A DNA stretch of 64,000 bases from Symbiodinium natans (taxonomy: Eukaryota; Sar; Dinophyceae; Suessiales; Symbiodiniaceae): NCBI GenBank assembly GCA_905221605.1, contig CAJNDS010000768.1, positions 615,793 to 679,792 of the forward strand. The letters run 5' to 3'. Below, piece by piece: positions 21,046 through 31,922 of this stretch. A program made the translations under genes and the position numbers. Each line of letters opens with the position of its first letter. Position 1 is the stretch's first letter. The notes under the pieces were generated by a model. That model had not been told where the DNA came from. It made no database searches and saw only the letters and a program-made list of their open reading frames with translations.

Positions 21046-21451
21046 GTGAGCAACCGGGTTTAGGGTTTAGGGCTTAGGGCCGCATCATGCGCATCTCTGG
21101 AGTTTGCGAGTGTACACAGCTTCAGCCGGCTCAAGCGCTTAATCTGGGCATGACTACCCACTACCTGGCACACCCTGAAAGTGTTGATCACACCCTGGCC
21201 CCCACTACCTCAATCTGTCCAGCCACCACAAAACTTCATCGACACGGCCAAGGGAATATGCGAATCCGTGGCGATTGTGCTCAGCAAGCAGATTTTGCCC
21301 TGCATCTGTCTGTGCTGGGCAGCGATACCCACAGCAATGTTCGTGAAACCGAGTGCCCTTGGCAGTTTGCGACAACAGAATCGGGCCTCTGGTTGTTTCG
21401 GTTTCGGGTTCTCAACACTGGTGATTTCCCTGTTTTCAAGCTCAAGATTGG

Positions 21452-21535
21452 GGGTTTACGAAAATCGGAGACGCCCAATCTAGATCCCCAAATAGTAGGA
21501 TCCCCTGATAATAAGGACCCCAATAAGGTACCCCT
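21452..21535. mobile_element. dispersed element, first copy
   Basis: GGGGGTTTACGAAAAT ... ATCTAGATCCCCAAATAG ... GTAGGATCCCC ... AGGTACCCC. A close copy lies at 29177-29262. Confidence 0.65.
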
Positions 21536-21590
21536 AATTTCTCAAACCCACATCTTGCCACGCACCCCGTGACTAATATTCGTTGCCTGA

Positions 21591-22058
21591 TTGGTCCAGT
21601 CGTCTAGTTTGTCTGCAATATGGAAGTGTTGCGCTCGAGCAGTTCCCCTCTTCGCGTTTGCTCACAGACACGCCAGGGCCGTGGGTCGGAGAAGAATTGG
21701 GAGGAGCAGTGTTCACATGAATGAAGCTCGTTGTTTGGCGCGCGCCCCCGCCCTAGTCGAACTCGAGGCTTGGCTTTCAATACATGAGACTCTCCGCTTT
21801 GACCGAGACATGTTTCCGCAACTCGACTGCTCTTGTACTTAATCATTTGGCCATTCTCAGTTCTGGTTGTCACACAGGCAAGCAGATCAGGAACCGATGG
21901 GAAATCTCCGTCGCAAACTGCCGAGGGTTACATGCGCAGCCAGCAAATTACAGAACGGCCAGCAACAGTGCTCTAGCCAGAACGGCTTAGTGGGGAGGGC
22001 AGTCGTGAAAGACCTGTTCACAAAACATGTTGAGAAAACACCTAATATGCTAAAATAA
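21591..22058 (+). CDS. candidate exon region, strand ambiguous
   Basis: Plus frames include [20 protein letters not shown] (ending 21842) and then [20 protein letters not shown] (ending 22058). The minus strand at 21604-21873 is equally open (includes [20 protein letters not shown]). No recognised domain. Confidence 0.28.
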
Positions 22059-22141
22059 TATCATGTTCTAAGGTTGGAGACTCCTTGGCTGAGCTCGCAA
22101 GAGTACTGGCGCACAAGTACCTGATGTATGTATACATACCT

Positions 22142-22310
22142 ACATATATATATATATATACACATGTGTATGTATATGAAGCATATTCATATATGTATAT
22201 CATGCACGTTCATATGTATATTTACATATATATATATATACATAGATATATACATACAAAGACATGTGTATATGAGTATATATATATATATATATATATA
22301 TGCATACAAA
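22142..22310. repeat. AT/GTAT microsatellite
   Basis: TATATA and TACATA/TGTATA words for about 170 bp; long open frames here are Tyr/Ile repeats without meaning. Confidence 0.9.
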
Positions 22311-22610
22311 ATTATTTATGCACCCACTCCCTCCCGCGAACAATGCCTGGGTGCACGCCCTGATTGACGAGATTGGAGGTTGACCGAACTGGAGACAAGG
22401 CATTGAATGGCATTGTGTATGCAATTCAAGATTTCCAGAGTTGTTGAGACGATTGAGCACAATACACACATCACAGGGTGAGAATTACAGCCATGGACTA
22501 GGTGACTCCCACAAGGTCTCACAAGCCACACTAAGCTATCACGCACAGTCTCAACAACGCAATTGCCCGGACCCCTGGGACGATCATGAAAGTAAAGCCC
22601 CCCTTCGTAC

Positions 22611-22740
22611 CTGACTAATTTGAGGAACCCAAGGAGGATCTGCTTTCCAGTTCTTCCCAGAGGCATGGGTGCAACGTATCGGAAGTGAAACTTGTCAAAC
22701 AGAGCTCGAAAGCGGGGTATTCCCAAGCTGCGCAGAACAT
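22611..22740 (-). CDS. candidate exon, possibly membrane-proximal
   Basis: The minus frame includes ALFDKFHFRYVAPMPLGRTG and KQILLGFLKLVR, ending at a good donor (CAG-GTACGA at 22610). The aromatic/basic stretch leading into a hydrophobic helix resembles the juxtamembrane parts of ion-channel-like proteins, but this is only an impression. Another frame of the same strand upstream (to 22938) is also open. Confidence 0.4.
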
Positions 22741-23061
22741 GTTTTCAAAGCCAGGGGGACGGGCACACATAACTTCTGAAGTCCACGCTTTTCTGTTTTT
22801 TTGGGCGGCCTCTGCAATCTTCCAGTTTGTTGCTGGGACACAAGGAGATCGAGAAACTCCTGCGCCTTCCAAAGCCCTGATTGGTGCAACAACCGGCGAG
22901 GTGCACTCAACTCTCATCTTCAGAGTCGGAGTGTGCACTTACCTCGGTGCTTGCATCCCAGGAGATTCAGGACAAAGGGCTGCAAACATCATAGAAACGG
23001 GGGCCTCCCCAGAAAAGTCGGGGTCAATACACACCCGCAAATATCTCAAATAGGCCTCAGG

Positions 23062-23130
23062 TACCTCTTGATTCCGGCCAGCATGTCTGGAGGGGCTCCC
23101 TTCTCAAGAGGCCCTGCTGCCACTACTTGA
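23062..23130 (-). CDS. candidate short exon
   Basis: The minus frame includes AAGPLEKGAPPDMLAGIKR and ends at AAGAG-GTACCTG. Unidentified; the upstream edge is unclear because a C/G-rich run intervenes. Confidence 0.3.
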
Positions 23131-23840
23131 GTGTGGCCCCCCCCCTCCATCAAGACAAGTTCGACCATGGGAGTGTTTGGCTTGGGGGGGCTCCAGTGGG
23201 CTCCTCCGTAAGGACAACTCTTCCGGGGGTTAAGAATCTTTCCCATAGCGCTCTACCCAAAGGGGTGCCGGAGGAGTGGCTCCGTTTATATAAATCTCCA
23301 GGCCCTCTGACAAGCGAAGAGAGTGCCACATTGAGCAAATGGCGCGTTTGTTGCTTAAAGGTTTTCGGCATTGCAAGCACGTTAGTGGGCCACTTTGACA
23401 CTTTGATAGGCCATCGTACGGGTTGACTGTCAATCACCGAGCCCCATGCGGCTGCACACTGGCAACGCTCGAGGGCCGGACGACGTCCCCGTCGTCATGC
23501 GGGATGTCAAGTGACCGCCCTGATCCTGGCAGAAATCAGCAGCTCTCATCTTGCAAACACTATAAGGCCCCACACTGTGCTGCAGTATGCTGCAGTGCAG
23601 GTTGCCTGGCAAGTTAACCCGGTAAGATGCCCCAAACATCAAAGGTCCTTCCACGCTTGTGGGCGTGTCGCTGCCAGGCTGACTCGGTGCCTCCGGGCCT
23701 GCTTTGGGAAGTTCGTTAGATGTGGACATGCGATTCAAGGGGGGTTTGAGGAGTGGAATGGCGGCGAGCCTTCGTTGCCAGGCACGAGGGCCGACAAGGA
23801 TGTCGACAGGGCCTGCAGGGTACATCTCAGTATGCAATTC

Positions 23841-23871
23841 TGCAGCAGCTGCAGCAGCTGCAGCTGCAGCT

Positions 23872-23937
<66 letters not shown>
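23841..23937 (+). repeat. CAG trinucleotide tract
   Basis: Mixed CTGCAG/CAGCAG followed by about 21 uninterrupted CAG units (23872-23935). All frames through it are homopolymeric (Gln, Ser, Ala on plus; Leu, Cys on minus). No flanking frame is convincing enough to call a polyglutamine protein. Confidence 0.95.
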
Positions 23938-24062
23938 GCGTTCCCCCCCCCCCCTCAAGAGAAAACAACAATAAAGCAATTGTGAGGGGGTCGGTGTCAC
24001 TGGCTTGCTGTGCGAGAGACTGCAGGCCATACAGAATATGAAGCCCGCAGATCTAGACATCT

Positions 24063-24299
24063 GAACAATTCTGAATTCCACCCTCAATCACTCATCGCAG
24101 GAACTGATCAAGACTCAGTGGCCCCACTCGGCCTTCGTGGCCAGGCTATGTGCCTGTAGTTGCGAGGCCGACTCCTGGCTGCTGAGCTTTCAGATGGGGC
24201 AGCTTCGAGAGCAAAACATCTGCAGGTTACATAGGGGCTGGCAAAGTTGGGGATTGCTATACGAAGGACAAGAGTGTTTTTGTCGGGGTGGGGTTTGAG
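24063..24299 (+). CDS. candidate exon
   Basis: The plus frame is open for 78 codons, including HSAFVARLCACSCEADSWLL and SFQMGQLREQNICRLHRGWQ, and ends at TGA. The same frame is open upstream of a TGA at 24060-24062 (includes LLCERLQAIQNMKPADLDI). Unidentified. Confidence 0.35.
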
Positions 24300-24311
24300 G
24301 GTAGCCCTATC

Positions 24312-24437
24312 TCTACTAGTTGCTTAAGAACCCCCCCCCCCCCCCAAAAAAAAAAAATAAAAAAGAATAATAATAATCATCATCCCTAGATTACCCTTAT
24401 AAGGAAGAATATTTGTGTTTTTTGTCGGGGGTTCTTT
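24312..24437. mobile_element. element family T (TTGCTTAAGAACC)
   Basis: Left end GTTGCTTAAGAACCCCCC, internal CCCTAGATTACCCTTATAAGG, right end GGGGGTTCTTTAA. Other copies: 33256-33492, 34084-34192, 44568-44662, 49960-50070. Confidence 0.75.
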
Positions 24438-24470
24438 AACCCTTCACCCTGGACCCTAAACCCTTCTTTT

Positions 24471-24573
24471 CCAACCCTAAACCCTAAACCCTAAGCCCTA
24501 AACCCTAAGCCCTAAGCCCTAAGCCCTGAACCCTAAACCCTAAACCCTAAACCCTAGCCCTAAACCCTAAACC
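24471..24573 (-). repeat. telomere-type array with CCCTAAG variants
   Basis: About 14 units, half of them CCCTAAG. Confidence 0.9.
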
Positions 24574-24580
24574 CCTCTAC

Positions 24581-24656
24581 AGCTTTCTGGCTCATTGCGG
24601 AGCTCAGCCTGGCTCAGGGCGCTGTTCTCGGAAGGTCTCTGGACCGGCTGCAGTGC
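24581..24656 (-). CDS. candidate exon between opposite telomere arrays
   Basis: Acceptor AGTGTCAG, then ALQPVQRPSENSALSQAELR and NEPES, ending before GTAGAG. It lies between a CCCTAAA array and a TTTTAGGG array. Short and unidentified. Confidence 0.36.
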
Positions 24657-24682
24657 CTGACACTTGGGGGGGGGTGCTTTTT

Positions 24683-24768
24683 TAGGGTTTAGGGTTTTAG
24701 GGTTTTAGGGTTTTAGGGTTATTTAAGGGTTTAAGGGTTTAAGGGTTTTAGGGTTTAGGGTTTAGGGC
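24683..24768 (+). repeat. variant telomere array (TTTTAGGG, TTTAAGGG)
   Basis: Three to four TTTTAGGG units, then three TTTAAGGG units, then TTTAGGG. Eight-base variants are clustered rather than mixed at random. Confidence 0.9.
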
Positions 24769-24989
24769 TCATGAAGAAGTAGGGTCTGCCATTGCTAGTA
24801 TCCCGCCCACCCCGAAGAACACTCACGCGCGCACATATTGATCAGGAACCACATGCATGTGCAGCCACCAAAAACAGCAATTACTAGGAACTCTGCCATG
24901 AGGCAGGAGCCCCGTGGCTGTAAGCACAGGGTCATGATGCGATGGCCAGTTTTTGCTCGGATGGGTACTTAAGGCAATCACCGCATTAA

Positions 24990-25367
24990 GTGTTGGGCTC
25001 ACAGAACATGAGGCTTGGGAAACAGGCACCACAACTGCCCGCGTTGAGACAAACAGCAACTCAGCAAATGGCTTCAACTCCTGGAATGAATTGGGGCTCC
25101 CCGTGCTTGCTTTCTAGCAACACGAAACAAGACCACAATGTCAACGAGCACCACGTCCTTGCACCATCCCTGTCAAAAAGGAGCCAGCAGAAGTTACGTT
25201 TTCGAGCTTTGCAGTATTCTATTCTGGGGCTGCGTATCAGCCCTGAAAAAGCTTCCAAGCTTCGGAAAGAGATTCAAGCCTGCATGCTGCTGCCTAAAGA
25301 CCGGAATCGTGAGTTTCTGATTTGGCGATGTGGAGGTGTAAAATGCTCCACCAGGCACCTAGCATAG
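24990..25367 (+). CDS. candidate exon region
   Basis: A 125-codon plus frame includes RFRALQYSILGLRISPEKAS and KLRKEIQACMLLPKDRNREF. The minus strand is open over 25061-25258 too. Length alone gives modest support; no family recognised. Confidence 0.33.
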   Translation: MLGSQNMRLGKQAPQLPALRQTATQQMASTPGMNWGSPCLLSSNTKQDHNVNEHHVLAPSLSKRSQQKLRFRALQYSILGLRISPEKASKLRKEIQACMLLPKDRNREFLIWRCGGVKCSTRHLA

Positions 25368-25489
25368 ATTTACCAGCATCCCTTAAGCTATCTTAAGCTC
25401 GTGGATTTCAGGCAGCTTCTAAAGCCATGGGCTTGAAGACTTCGGCCTGAACCATGCAGGCCTGAACCATGCAGGCCTCGGGAATTGAG

Positions 25490-25612
25490 GCTCAAGTGGG
25501 CTTTTTTGGCACGCATGAGTAGCATGTAGGTGCCTGCACTATTCGGGATCACTTGGGACGTGCCAGGAATGACACAAATACTAACAGTTACTAACAGAAC
25601 GACGAAGATGAC
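25490..25612 (-). CDS. candidate transmembrane exon
   Basis: The minus frame encodes VVVVLVIFVVLLVTVSICVI, one clear membrane-spanning helix, followed by a polar stretch (PGTSQVIPNSAG). The start is set by a TGA shortly upstream. Rival plus frame is Thr-rich. Confidence 0.36.
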
Positions 25613-26269
25613 AAGCACCACGACGACGGCCTGGCCTTGGAATGCTCCTCAATGGCCTGCTCAGCGCCTTCTGGTGTCGGGGCCTCCTGGACATGCAGAG
25701 AGGTCAGCCCCTCAACCCTAAACCCTAACCCCTAAACCCTAAACCCTACCTATACCGTCTTAGCCTTGGGGGAGGGGTGTGCAAGGTAGGTAGTGAAGAA
25801 CTTTGTGTGTTGTCTGACCCTCTCTTCCCAGAATGAGCAGCCCCCACACACTCCAGAACAGCCTTCCGGGCATAAAAAAAGGCTGAAAGTTGGACATGTC
25901 AAAGCAATGCAGCAGATCCGCGGAAGCTTAATAAAGGATAGGGTCTGTTGTAGTCATAGCCTACCACTTGCATTGTAATCTGCCAGAGGTGCAGGAAGCC
26001 CGTACCAAAAAAAACACAACATTGGCATGAGAGCTTCTCAACTTCCCAAGCCCCCCCCCCCTCCTTCTGAGAAGCGGACTAGGCTCGCAAAAACAAGCCA
26101 GTTGACGAATGTCAGCAATGAAAACAACCACTTAAACAACAAAAAACCGACATGCTTTCTTTGCCTATGTGGTCTCTTGCGAGTATCAGCAACTAAACCA
26201 CGAAGTCTAGAAGCCAGCTCAGCCCTCAACCCCCAAACTCCGCTACATTAACTCCTTAATCCCTTTTTA

Positions 26270-26292
26270 GGGTTTAGGGTTTAGGGTTTCTC
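26270..26292 (+). repeat. short TTTAGGG array
   Basis: Three units. The preceding 25720-26260 carries a CCCTAAA array, a plus frame at 25793-25978 (includes HKKRLKVGHVKAMQQIRGSL) and a C-rich run; none is secure. Confidence 0.85.
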
Positions 26293-26679
26293 CCCAAACA
26301 GCCTGATCACTTGCAGCATCGCTGCGGCTGCGGCCCGTCATGTTGCCTCCAGATGCACAACATAAGGTTCCTCTTGGGCCTACCGGCTTCTCATGTAAAG
26401 CACGTTCCATACAAGGCATTGCGCAAAGAAGGGACACGTACCTCCTAGCAGTTCCCAAAATGTGCGCCGAAAGCCCTGAACACCGCGGAGACGCAACCAC
26501 CCACAAGGCCCCAATGCCTGGGGACATCGGAGTGCTTTCATCCTCCGCTTCGTCGCAGAAGTCCTGAAACCCGATGGCTTTGATAGAATGCTTGTTCTGG
26601 AGTCCCCAGGCTTCCCAAAGGTTCAGGGTTAAAATGAATCTTTGGGCCAGTGGGCCCATGCTATCTGAACCCCGCAACG

Positions 26680-26893
26680 TGGATCCTCATCCTCGCTATA
26701 GGCCTCGTCGCCAGAGTCTGCCACCTTCGGAGATCTAGAATGGAAAGGTTCTGGTCCATGGCTTCGAAAGCCTCATGAGCTGAGACCAAATCCTGAACCG
26801 TCTGAACCCATGAAGTCCTGTAAACCCGCAAGTCCCCGCACCCTGTCACATCTGCTGAGTCGGCACACCTCCAGCACCTAATTTTGACTTGCC
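26680..26893 (-). CDS. candidate exon, about 70 codons
   Basis: The minus frame includes WVQTVQDLVSAHEAFEAMDQ and NLSILDLRRWQTLATRPIAR after a C-rich run. Continuous, varied composition across 70 codons makes it one of the better unassigned candidates. Confidence 0.42.
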
Positions 26894-27074
26894 TTAACCC
26901 CCCCCCCCCCCCGCGCAATAAATCAAAGTCCCGGACCTACCAGGCGACAGATTTTTCCTTGAAGCTGCAGTCTGGAGATCAAGCAGGCGGCAGTCCTCTT
27001 CCGGGCTGAAATTGTTTCAGACCCCGACAAACAACCCTATGGCCCTATGTTATGCATCTCCTCATATCCCCCAG

Positions 27075-27235
27075 ATTCCCGAGCGAGGGCTCGGGTGGAC
27101 GACCTGCTGGAGACACTGTCGCTGTGCTTGCGCCAGGCGCGCAAGCAGGTTTCACAGATGTACCGGCAAGAATCCAAGCAACTTCTTGCGCAGACGATGG
27201 GATCCCGAGGTTGCCAAGGAAGTGACTTGGGCTGC
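27075..27235 (+). CDS. candidate amphipathic exon
   Basis: The plus frame includes ARVDDLLETLSLCLRQARKQ and VSQMYRQESKQLLAQTMGSR. Likely a helical segment; no family named. A minus frame at 27152-27469 overlaps its 3' part. Confidence 0.36.
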
Positions 27236-27629
27236 TGAAACACATTCAGCGCAGCCTGACAAGAAAAGACTCTGCATTTGCCCTGACCGGTTTAAGCGGA
27301 TTCCATCACATGATATGATAGTCGCAGGGCGCATATGGGGCAACGCGAAAATCAGCCCTTTTTGCTTATGATGAAATGAAGCCACGACCTTGGACTCCCC
27401 GTGTAAACTGATTGACACGACAAGTGTCATGTGGGGTTTGCTTCCCAGCCCATCACGCCTCGTTAGCAAGACCTCGCTTAGACTGGCTTAGACCTGTAGT
27501 TGGGGTTCTCAGGCGTATTCCGGCATTACAGGGCTAGAGGAGCTTCAGCCGGAGGCGTAGAGCCATGCTCACTTGGCGAAGTTGCTGCGGATGCGGCCCA
27601 GGATGTAATCTCCGGCTGTCCTGGGTTTG

Positions 27630-27825
27630 GGGAGGTTTTGGGATTGACCACTCCGAAGCACGGAAACCGGTGAACGTCAATGTTGAGCTGTGCATTGCGG
27701 ACTGCATGCTGCGCCGAGTGACACTGTCTCCATGGTCTCGCACTCAATTTTCACGTGCATGTCTGCCTGCCTGGGAGCAGGCTTGCAGTCCAAGCACATT
27801 CTCCACACCCAATTCCAAGTACTAA
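27630..27825 (+). CDS. candidate exon
   Basis: The plus frame includes EARKPVNVNVELCIADCMLR. Downstream a further plus frame (27755-28009) includes GAGFGDLMAQTIAQNDSTLS. Neither junctions nor family could be fixed. Confidence 0.3.
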
Positions 27826-28019
27826 GCACTCTGGGTACAGTAGCAGGGTCTGTTCACCGGAGCGAGGAGCGGGCTTTGGCGACCTAATGGCCCAAACGAT
27901 TGCCCAAAACGACTCCACTCTCTCTGTGTGTGTGTCTCTCCCCCTTTGGAACTCCCTGAAAGTCACAAAGCACACCAAGCATCGAAGACCCGGCAGTCAC
28001 AGGGTTTAGGGTTTAGGGC

Positions 28020-28122
28020 CCAGTCGCATGAAGAAGGCCATGGAGTACCGGGATTTTGGCGGCGTGCACTCCTCTCGATGCACGCCCTTCTCGGCTTGGG
28101 ATGCTGTTTCCGCGGTTCCGAA
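28020..28122 (+). CDS. candidate exon between telomere-type repeats
   Basis: Preceded by TTTAGGGCCCAG (possible acceptor) and followed by CCCTAAA repeats, the plus frame includes RMKKAMEYRDFGGVHSSRCT and PFSAWDAVSAVPK. Unidentified. Confidence 0.38.
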
Positions 28123-28262
28123 ACCCTAAACCCTAAACCCTAAACCCTAAGCCCTAAACCCTCAACCCCTAGGATGGCCCTCAAGACCTAGGATGGCCCT
28201 TAAAACCCTCTGAAATCGATTCCTGAATGAATGATCCTCTGAAACCCAAAAAGGGACAATAT

Positions 28263-28311
28263 GACGGGTTTAGGGTTTAGGGTTTAGGGTTTAGGGTTTA
28301 GGGTTTAGGGT
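28263..28311 (+). repeat. interstitial telomere-type array (TTTAGGG)
   Basis: Seven perfect units. Confidence 0.95.
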
Positions 28312-28492
28312 GTCCCCCAGGGCCTGCCGAGAAACCCTTCAAAGCAACCTTTGGTGATCTCAGTCTGTGGTAACCAAGGGCTTTGGAATTGAGTGCTTGG
28401 ATGCAAAGTGCTCAAGCCTCCGACGTCCCTCTTAGCCCGAAGTCGAGCAACCCCTCAGCATCCTGTCGCCTAGCCATGCTTCCGTTCCCAGC

Positions 28493-28770
28493 TCAAGGTT
28501 TAGGAAACTTGGGTTTCGAGGAGCCGCCTTTACATGATATTATGAGATATGCCATCATCAAGTTGTGCTCATAGTGGGACTGTAACAGATACCTCCACAA
28601 GATATCGTTCTGACATGCTTTCGCGCGTATCGAGCGCGTTGGCCTAATTAGGGGAAAGGCTGTGGCTACAGAGAGCCTCGAAAGCCCCCAAACCCAGGGG
28701 TTACCCACGAGACACAGGAATGCACAAAGTTTTAATGATGAATTATGACCCATTATGACCCCAGCTCCTC
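28493..28770 (-). CDS. candidate exon
   Basis: The minus frame includes ACQNDILWRYLLQSHYEHNL and MMAYLIISCKGG. Open for over 90 codons on this strand. Confidence 0.36.
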
Positions 28771-29176
28771 TGGCGTGGGCATCCGCACACGGTGCAGGTT
28801 CCTTCACAGCAACACCCAAAGCCCTAGACGGAAGTCGTGTCATCCGCCTACTCGCCAACTTTAGCCCTGAATACCGGTGACAACTTCTCCTAGCATGATC
28901 ATATGCCCCAAGTGAATTTCTAGAAGTTTTAAGGAGTCTAATGAACCCAACTTTATAGGCTGAGTTTGGAGTTCTCAGGGGTTGATGGCATACGGGTAGT
29001 TCTCTAGATGATTTTTTTTTTGTGGGGGGGGGGGGGGGGCAGGGTTCCTCGTATTGTTGGGGTATCCCTTTTGCATCCAGGTCTCTTGGGGTATCCCTAA
29101 AAACTCTAACTCGAGTGAACTTACGCGGTGGCGGTTCTGGGCTTCCCCTGGACGCACAGGAGTTTGAGGGAGCATA

Positions 29177-29262
29177 TGGGGGTTTGCGAAAATAAGGGAA
29201 CCCGTTATCTAGACCCCCAAATAGTAGGATTCCCTTTAGGTACCCCCCATGTCGGAAACCCC
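29177..29262. mobile_element. dispersed element, second copy
   Basis: GGGGGTTTGCGAAAAT ... TCTAGACCCCCAAATAGTAG ... AGGTACCCCC; matches 21452-21535. Confidence 0.65.
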
Positions 29263-29489
29263 CATATAGGGTCTCTAGAGCTTCATTTCTCGGGTCTCGA
29301 AGGCCAGGAAACTGAACTCACAGAAAATTCTCTGTAGAGAGGCCAGGCAAGATGCACAATGCTTAAACTGAATACATCTGCGTGTGGGCATCGGCTGCGC
29401 AACCAGTCGAGGCACAGGTATCACCGCTGTGAGCAGAAGTCATGTTCAACTCTTCATGCGAAACATAGAGGCTTGTGACGTCTGATTCA

Positions 29490-29767
29490 TTGTTTATAGG
29501 GAGCTGAGAGGTATCTTACATCCTCCCGTGCACCCATTTTAAGGGACAATACAGGGTACGTAATTTCGTCATGGGGAACTATAAGAAGGTTCGTATCGAC
29601 AAGGCGCGAAAGTAGGCGGCGATCTGACCATCGCCCCAACATGTCGCCGATGTTCACGGACTGAGAATTGCAAAGGTCCACATGTCCATCAGTTTGAACA
29701 AGTTTGTGTGCACACCAGGTCTTATAGTGCACAACACGCTGGCAGCAGGCTTGAACACGGTCTTCTT
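29490..29767 (-). CDS. candidate terminal exon, about 90 codons
   Basis: After a TTAAG acceptor at the edge of the element at 29791-29862 the minus frame stays open to TGA near 29490. It includes GHVDLCNSQSVNIGDMLGRW, SRLVDTNLLIVPHDEITYPV and KMGAREDVRYLSAPYKQ. The length and varied composition make this a good candidate; family unknown. Confidence 0.45.
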
Positions 29768-29790
29768 AACTCCCCAAGACTATTTAGAGC

Positions 29791-29862
29791 TTTAAGTATG
29801 GGCCCTTAACTAGGGTCCCTTTCTCTATAGCCATTATGTACTCTACATACATCATCAAGGGC
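29791..29862. mobile_element. AGTATGGGCCC palindromic element, copy 1
   Basis: AAGTATGGGCCCTTAACTAG is mirrored by AAGGGCCCATACTT. Copy 2 lies at 30097-30170. Confidence 0.75.
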
Positions 29863-30096
29863 CCATACTTCTCAGACACTCTCGGGGATGTCCCTAAACC
29901 CTAAACCCTAAACCCTCAAGACCAGTCTGCTTTCGGGCCAAGCGTCGATGCCACCAGGCACTGGGTCCACTTTGAGCCACGGTGCGCTGTCCGGTGTCTT
30001 CCTTGGAATAGGGTTTAGGGTTTAGGGTTTAGGGTTTCGACTCTCACACTCACACACGGCCGGCAAGGCATCGGTTTAGGGTTTAGGGTCGGTCCC

Positions 30097-30170
30097 TTAG
30101 TATGGGCCCTTAAATGAGGATCCCTTATATACCCCTTGTAAACCACAATTAAACCCAAGGACCCATACTT
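30097..30170. mobile_element. AGTATGGGCCC palindromic element, copy 2
   Basis: TAGTATGGGCCCTTAAATGA ... CAAGGACCCATACTTC. It follows a TTTAGGG array directly. Confidence 0.75.
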
Positions 30171-30474
30171 CAGAACCCTTTAAAGAAGGTAAGAGACCAT
30201 GTCTAGGGCATCTACCCTTAGAGTCAGGCAACGGGAGCGAATAGCTGTGACTCCTAGGCCTCCCAGATATATCTGGGCTTGTCAAGCCCATTGTCCGGGA
30301 CAATCTGAACATCCCAAGGATACCTAGCCAAACTTCCCACACTCAAACTTCCCAAGCCTTTCACGGCTCAAGTGCCTGGTAGAAGAATTTTGAACGTTGT
30401 GTGCCCCAGCCAAGCGAGCACACTCTGCCTGTGCAGTCGTCAACAAGCCTCAACACCTAGACATCCCTGGACCT

Positions 30475-30538
30475 AAACCCTAAACCCTAAACCCTAAACC
30501 CTAAACCCTAAACCCTAAACCCTAAACCCTAAACCCTA
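30475..30538 (-). repeat. interstitial telomere-type array (CCCTAAA)
   Basis: Nine perfect units. Confidence 0.95.
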
Positions 30539-30559
30539 TAGACCCTAAACTAAAATTCA

Positions 30560-30650
30560 GGGCACAGCTGCGCATTGGGGTTGGAGGCGCACTCGAGGCC
30601 CTCGTTGCCAGGGAGCCTCAGAGGCTTGGATTGATTGGGATGCAGCTCTC
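30560..30650 (+). CDS. candidate exon between inverted telomere arrays
   Basis: After ATTCAG the plus frame includes AQLRIGVGGALEALVAREPQ and RLGLIGMQLSR, ending AAG-GGTTTTGGG. The arrays on either side point in opposite directions (CCCTAAA left, TTTAGGG right). Unidentified. Confidence 0.4.
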
Positions 30651-30659
30651 AAGGGTTTT

Positions 30660-30744
30660 GGGTTTAGGGTTTAGGGTTTAGGGTTTAGGGTTTAGGGTTT
30701 AGGGTTTAGGGTTTAGGGTTTAGGGTTTAGGGTTTAGGGTTTAA
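30660..30744 (+). repeat. interstitial telomere-type array (TTTAGGG)
   Basis: Twelve perfect units, among the longest in the window. Confidence 0.95.
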
Positions 30745-31259
30745 GGTAGGAGCCTTGAAGACGGCATGTAAGGATCACAAGGGGAACATGATGAGCTGAG
30801 GAGATGGATCTATGTTGCATGTCTCGTGCGTTTGGCAGTTGTGCTGTTTCAAGCTCCGTGCCAAAGGGATGCAACGGCTGCGGGCCAGTGGGTGGTGGGT
30901 GACGGCTTCAGAAGGCATGCCGCTTGTCGACCCTACCGCCTCAAAGCCATGTCGTGCTGCCAAGAAGAAGCCCTCAATCTCAGAAGTTCCTGGCCATCTC
31001 CAAGTCTAAGCTACGACGCCACCAAACACTCTGAACGATCCTTGAACCCTGGCCCCTAAACCCTAAACCCTATGCAGGTTTCCAGGTCCCGAGCTGAAAA
31101 CCGGTCAGGCGGCTGAAAGAGCAGCGTGAGAGCGCACCAGTCCGTATGAGGCCCCGCCCTCCAGTAGTTCGGTGGCAGTGTCTCCTTGGAAGGGGTAACT
31201 CGGAGCGGCAGATTGTAGGGACCTTAAAGAGGCTAAGTCCACAAGGCGCGACACACCTC

Positions 31260-31480
31260 ACAAGGATTGGGCTTCTGCAGTAGAAGCTGAACGGAGATGT
31301 GGGATCTCATTTTTCATGAGTTCACTGAGAGCGTCCCTTGCGCCTATGTTCTTTTGGTTGGTCTGGAACTTGATCATAACCGAATCCTCAAAGGGCTTAA
31401 GCCCAACCAGTCTATTGCAGCCCGCATGGAGGCATGTCTTGCGCATGCCCAAATACAACTTGTGCCCGAGTGGGGGTGCG
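31260..31480 (-). CDS. candidate terminal exon
   Basis: The minus frame includes LKPFEDSVMIKFQTNQKNIG and ARDALSELMKNEIPHLRSAS and ends at TGA near 31258. The same frame stays open upstream for a long way but that part crosses a GA repeat and is not trusted. Confidence 0.42.
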
Positions 31481-31805
31481 AGAGCTGAAGTAGGACGATG
31501 TGAGGCGCATGCGCACGGCCACGCACTGTTCCAATGCTGCCTGGCGACGGGCCCTTCCGCACACAATAGGACGTGAACACAAGTCGTAGGCCCATACCCC
31601 TTGAACCTCCACACCGCACGTCTAAAGACCGCCTCGCGGGCCCATACCCCCCGTGGCCTGATCACTCTCTTGCTAGACTTTCGAACTGAAACCTCCGAGA
31701 CCCCGAACCCTGAGGCTTTAACCTGCAAAACTTGAAACTTTTGAACACCCATATCAGCTCCGAGTCGGGCTCCACCGGAGGGTAATGCAGCATCCTGCCG
31801 TTTGC

Positions 31806-31922
31806 TGAAGGAGAGAGAGCGGGAGAGTGAGAAAAACAGAGAGAGAGAGAGAGAGCGCGAGAGAGAGAGAGGGAAAGAAAGACACAAACGCAGACACAGA
31901 CACAGACACAAACGCAAAGAGC
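31806..31922 (+). repeat. GA and ACAGAC microsatellite
   Basis: GAGAGA runs followed by ACAGACACAGAC. The 264-codon minus-strand frame covering it is largely Leu/Ser from the repeat. Confidence 0.9.

Noticed and set aside
23430-24041. CAG-spanning frames as a polyglutamine or poly-Ser protein
   Set aside because: All frames on both strands are open through the tract, and the flanks give no recognisable domain or consistent strand.
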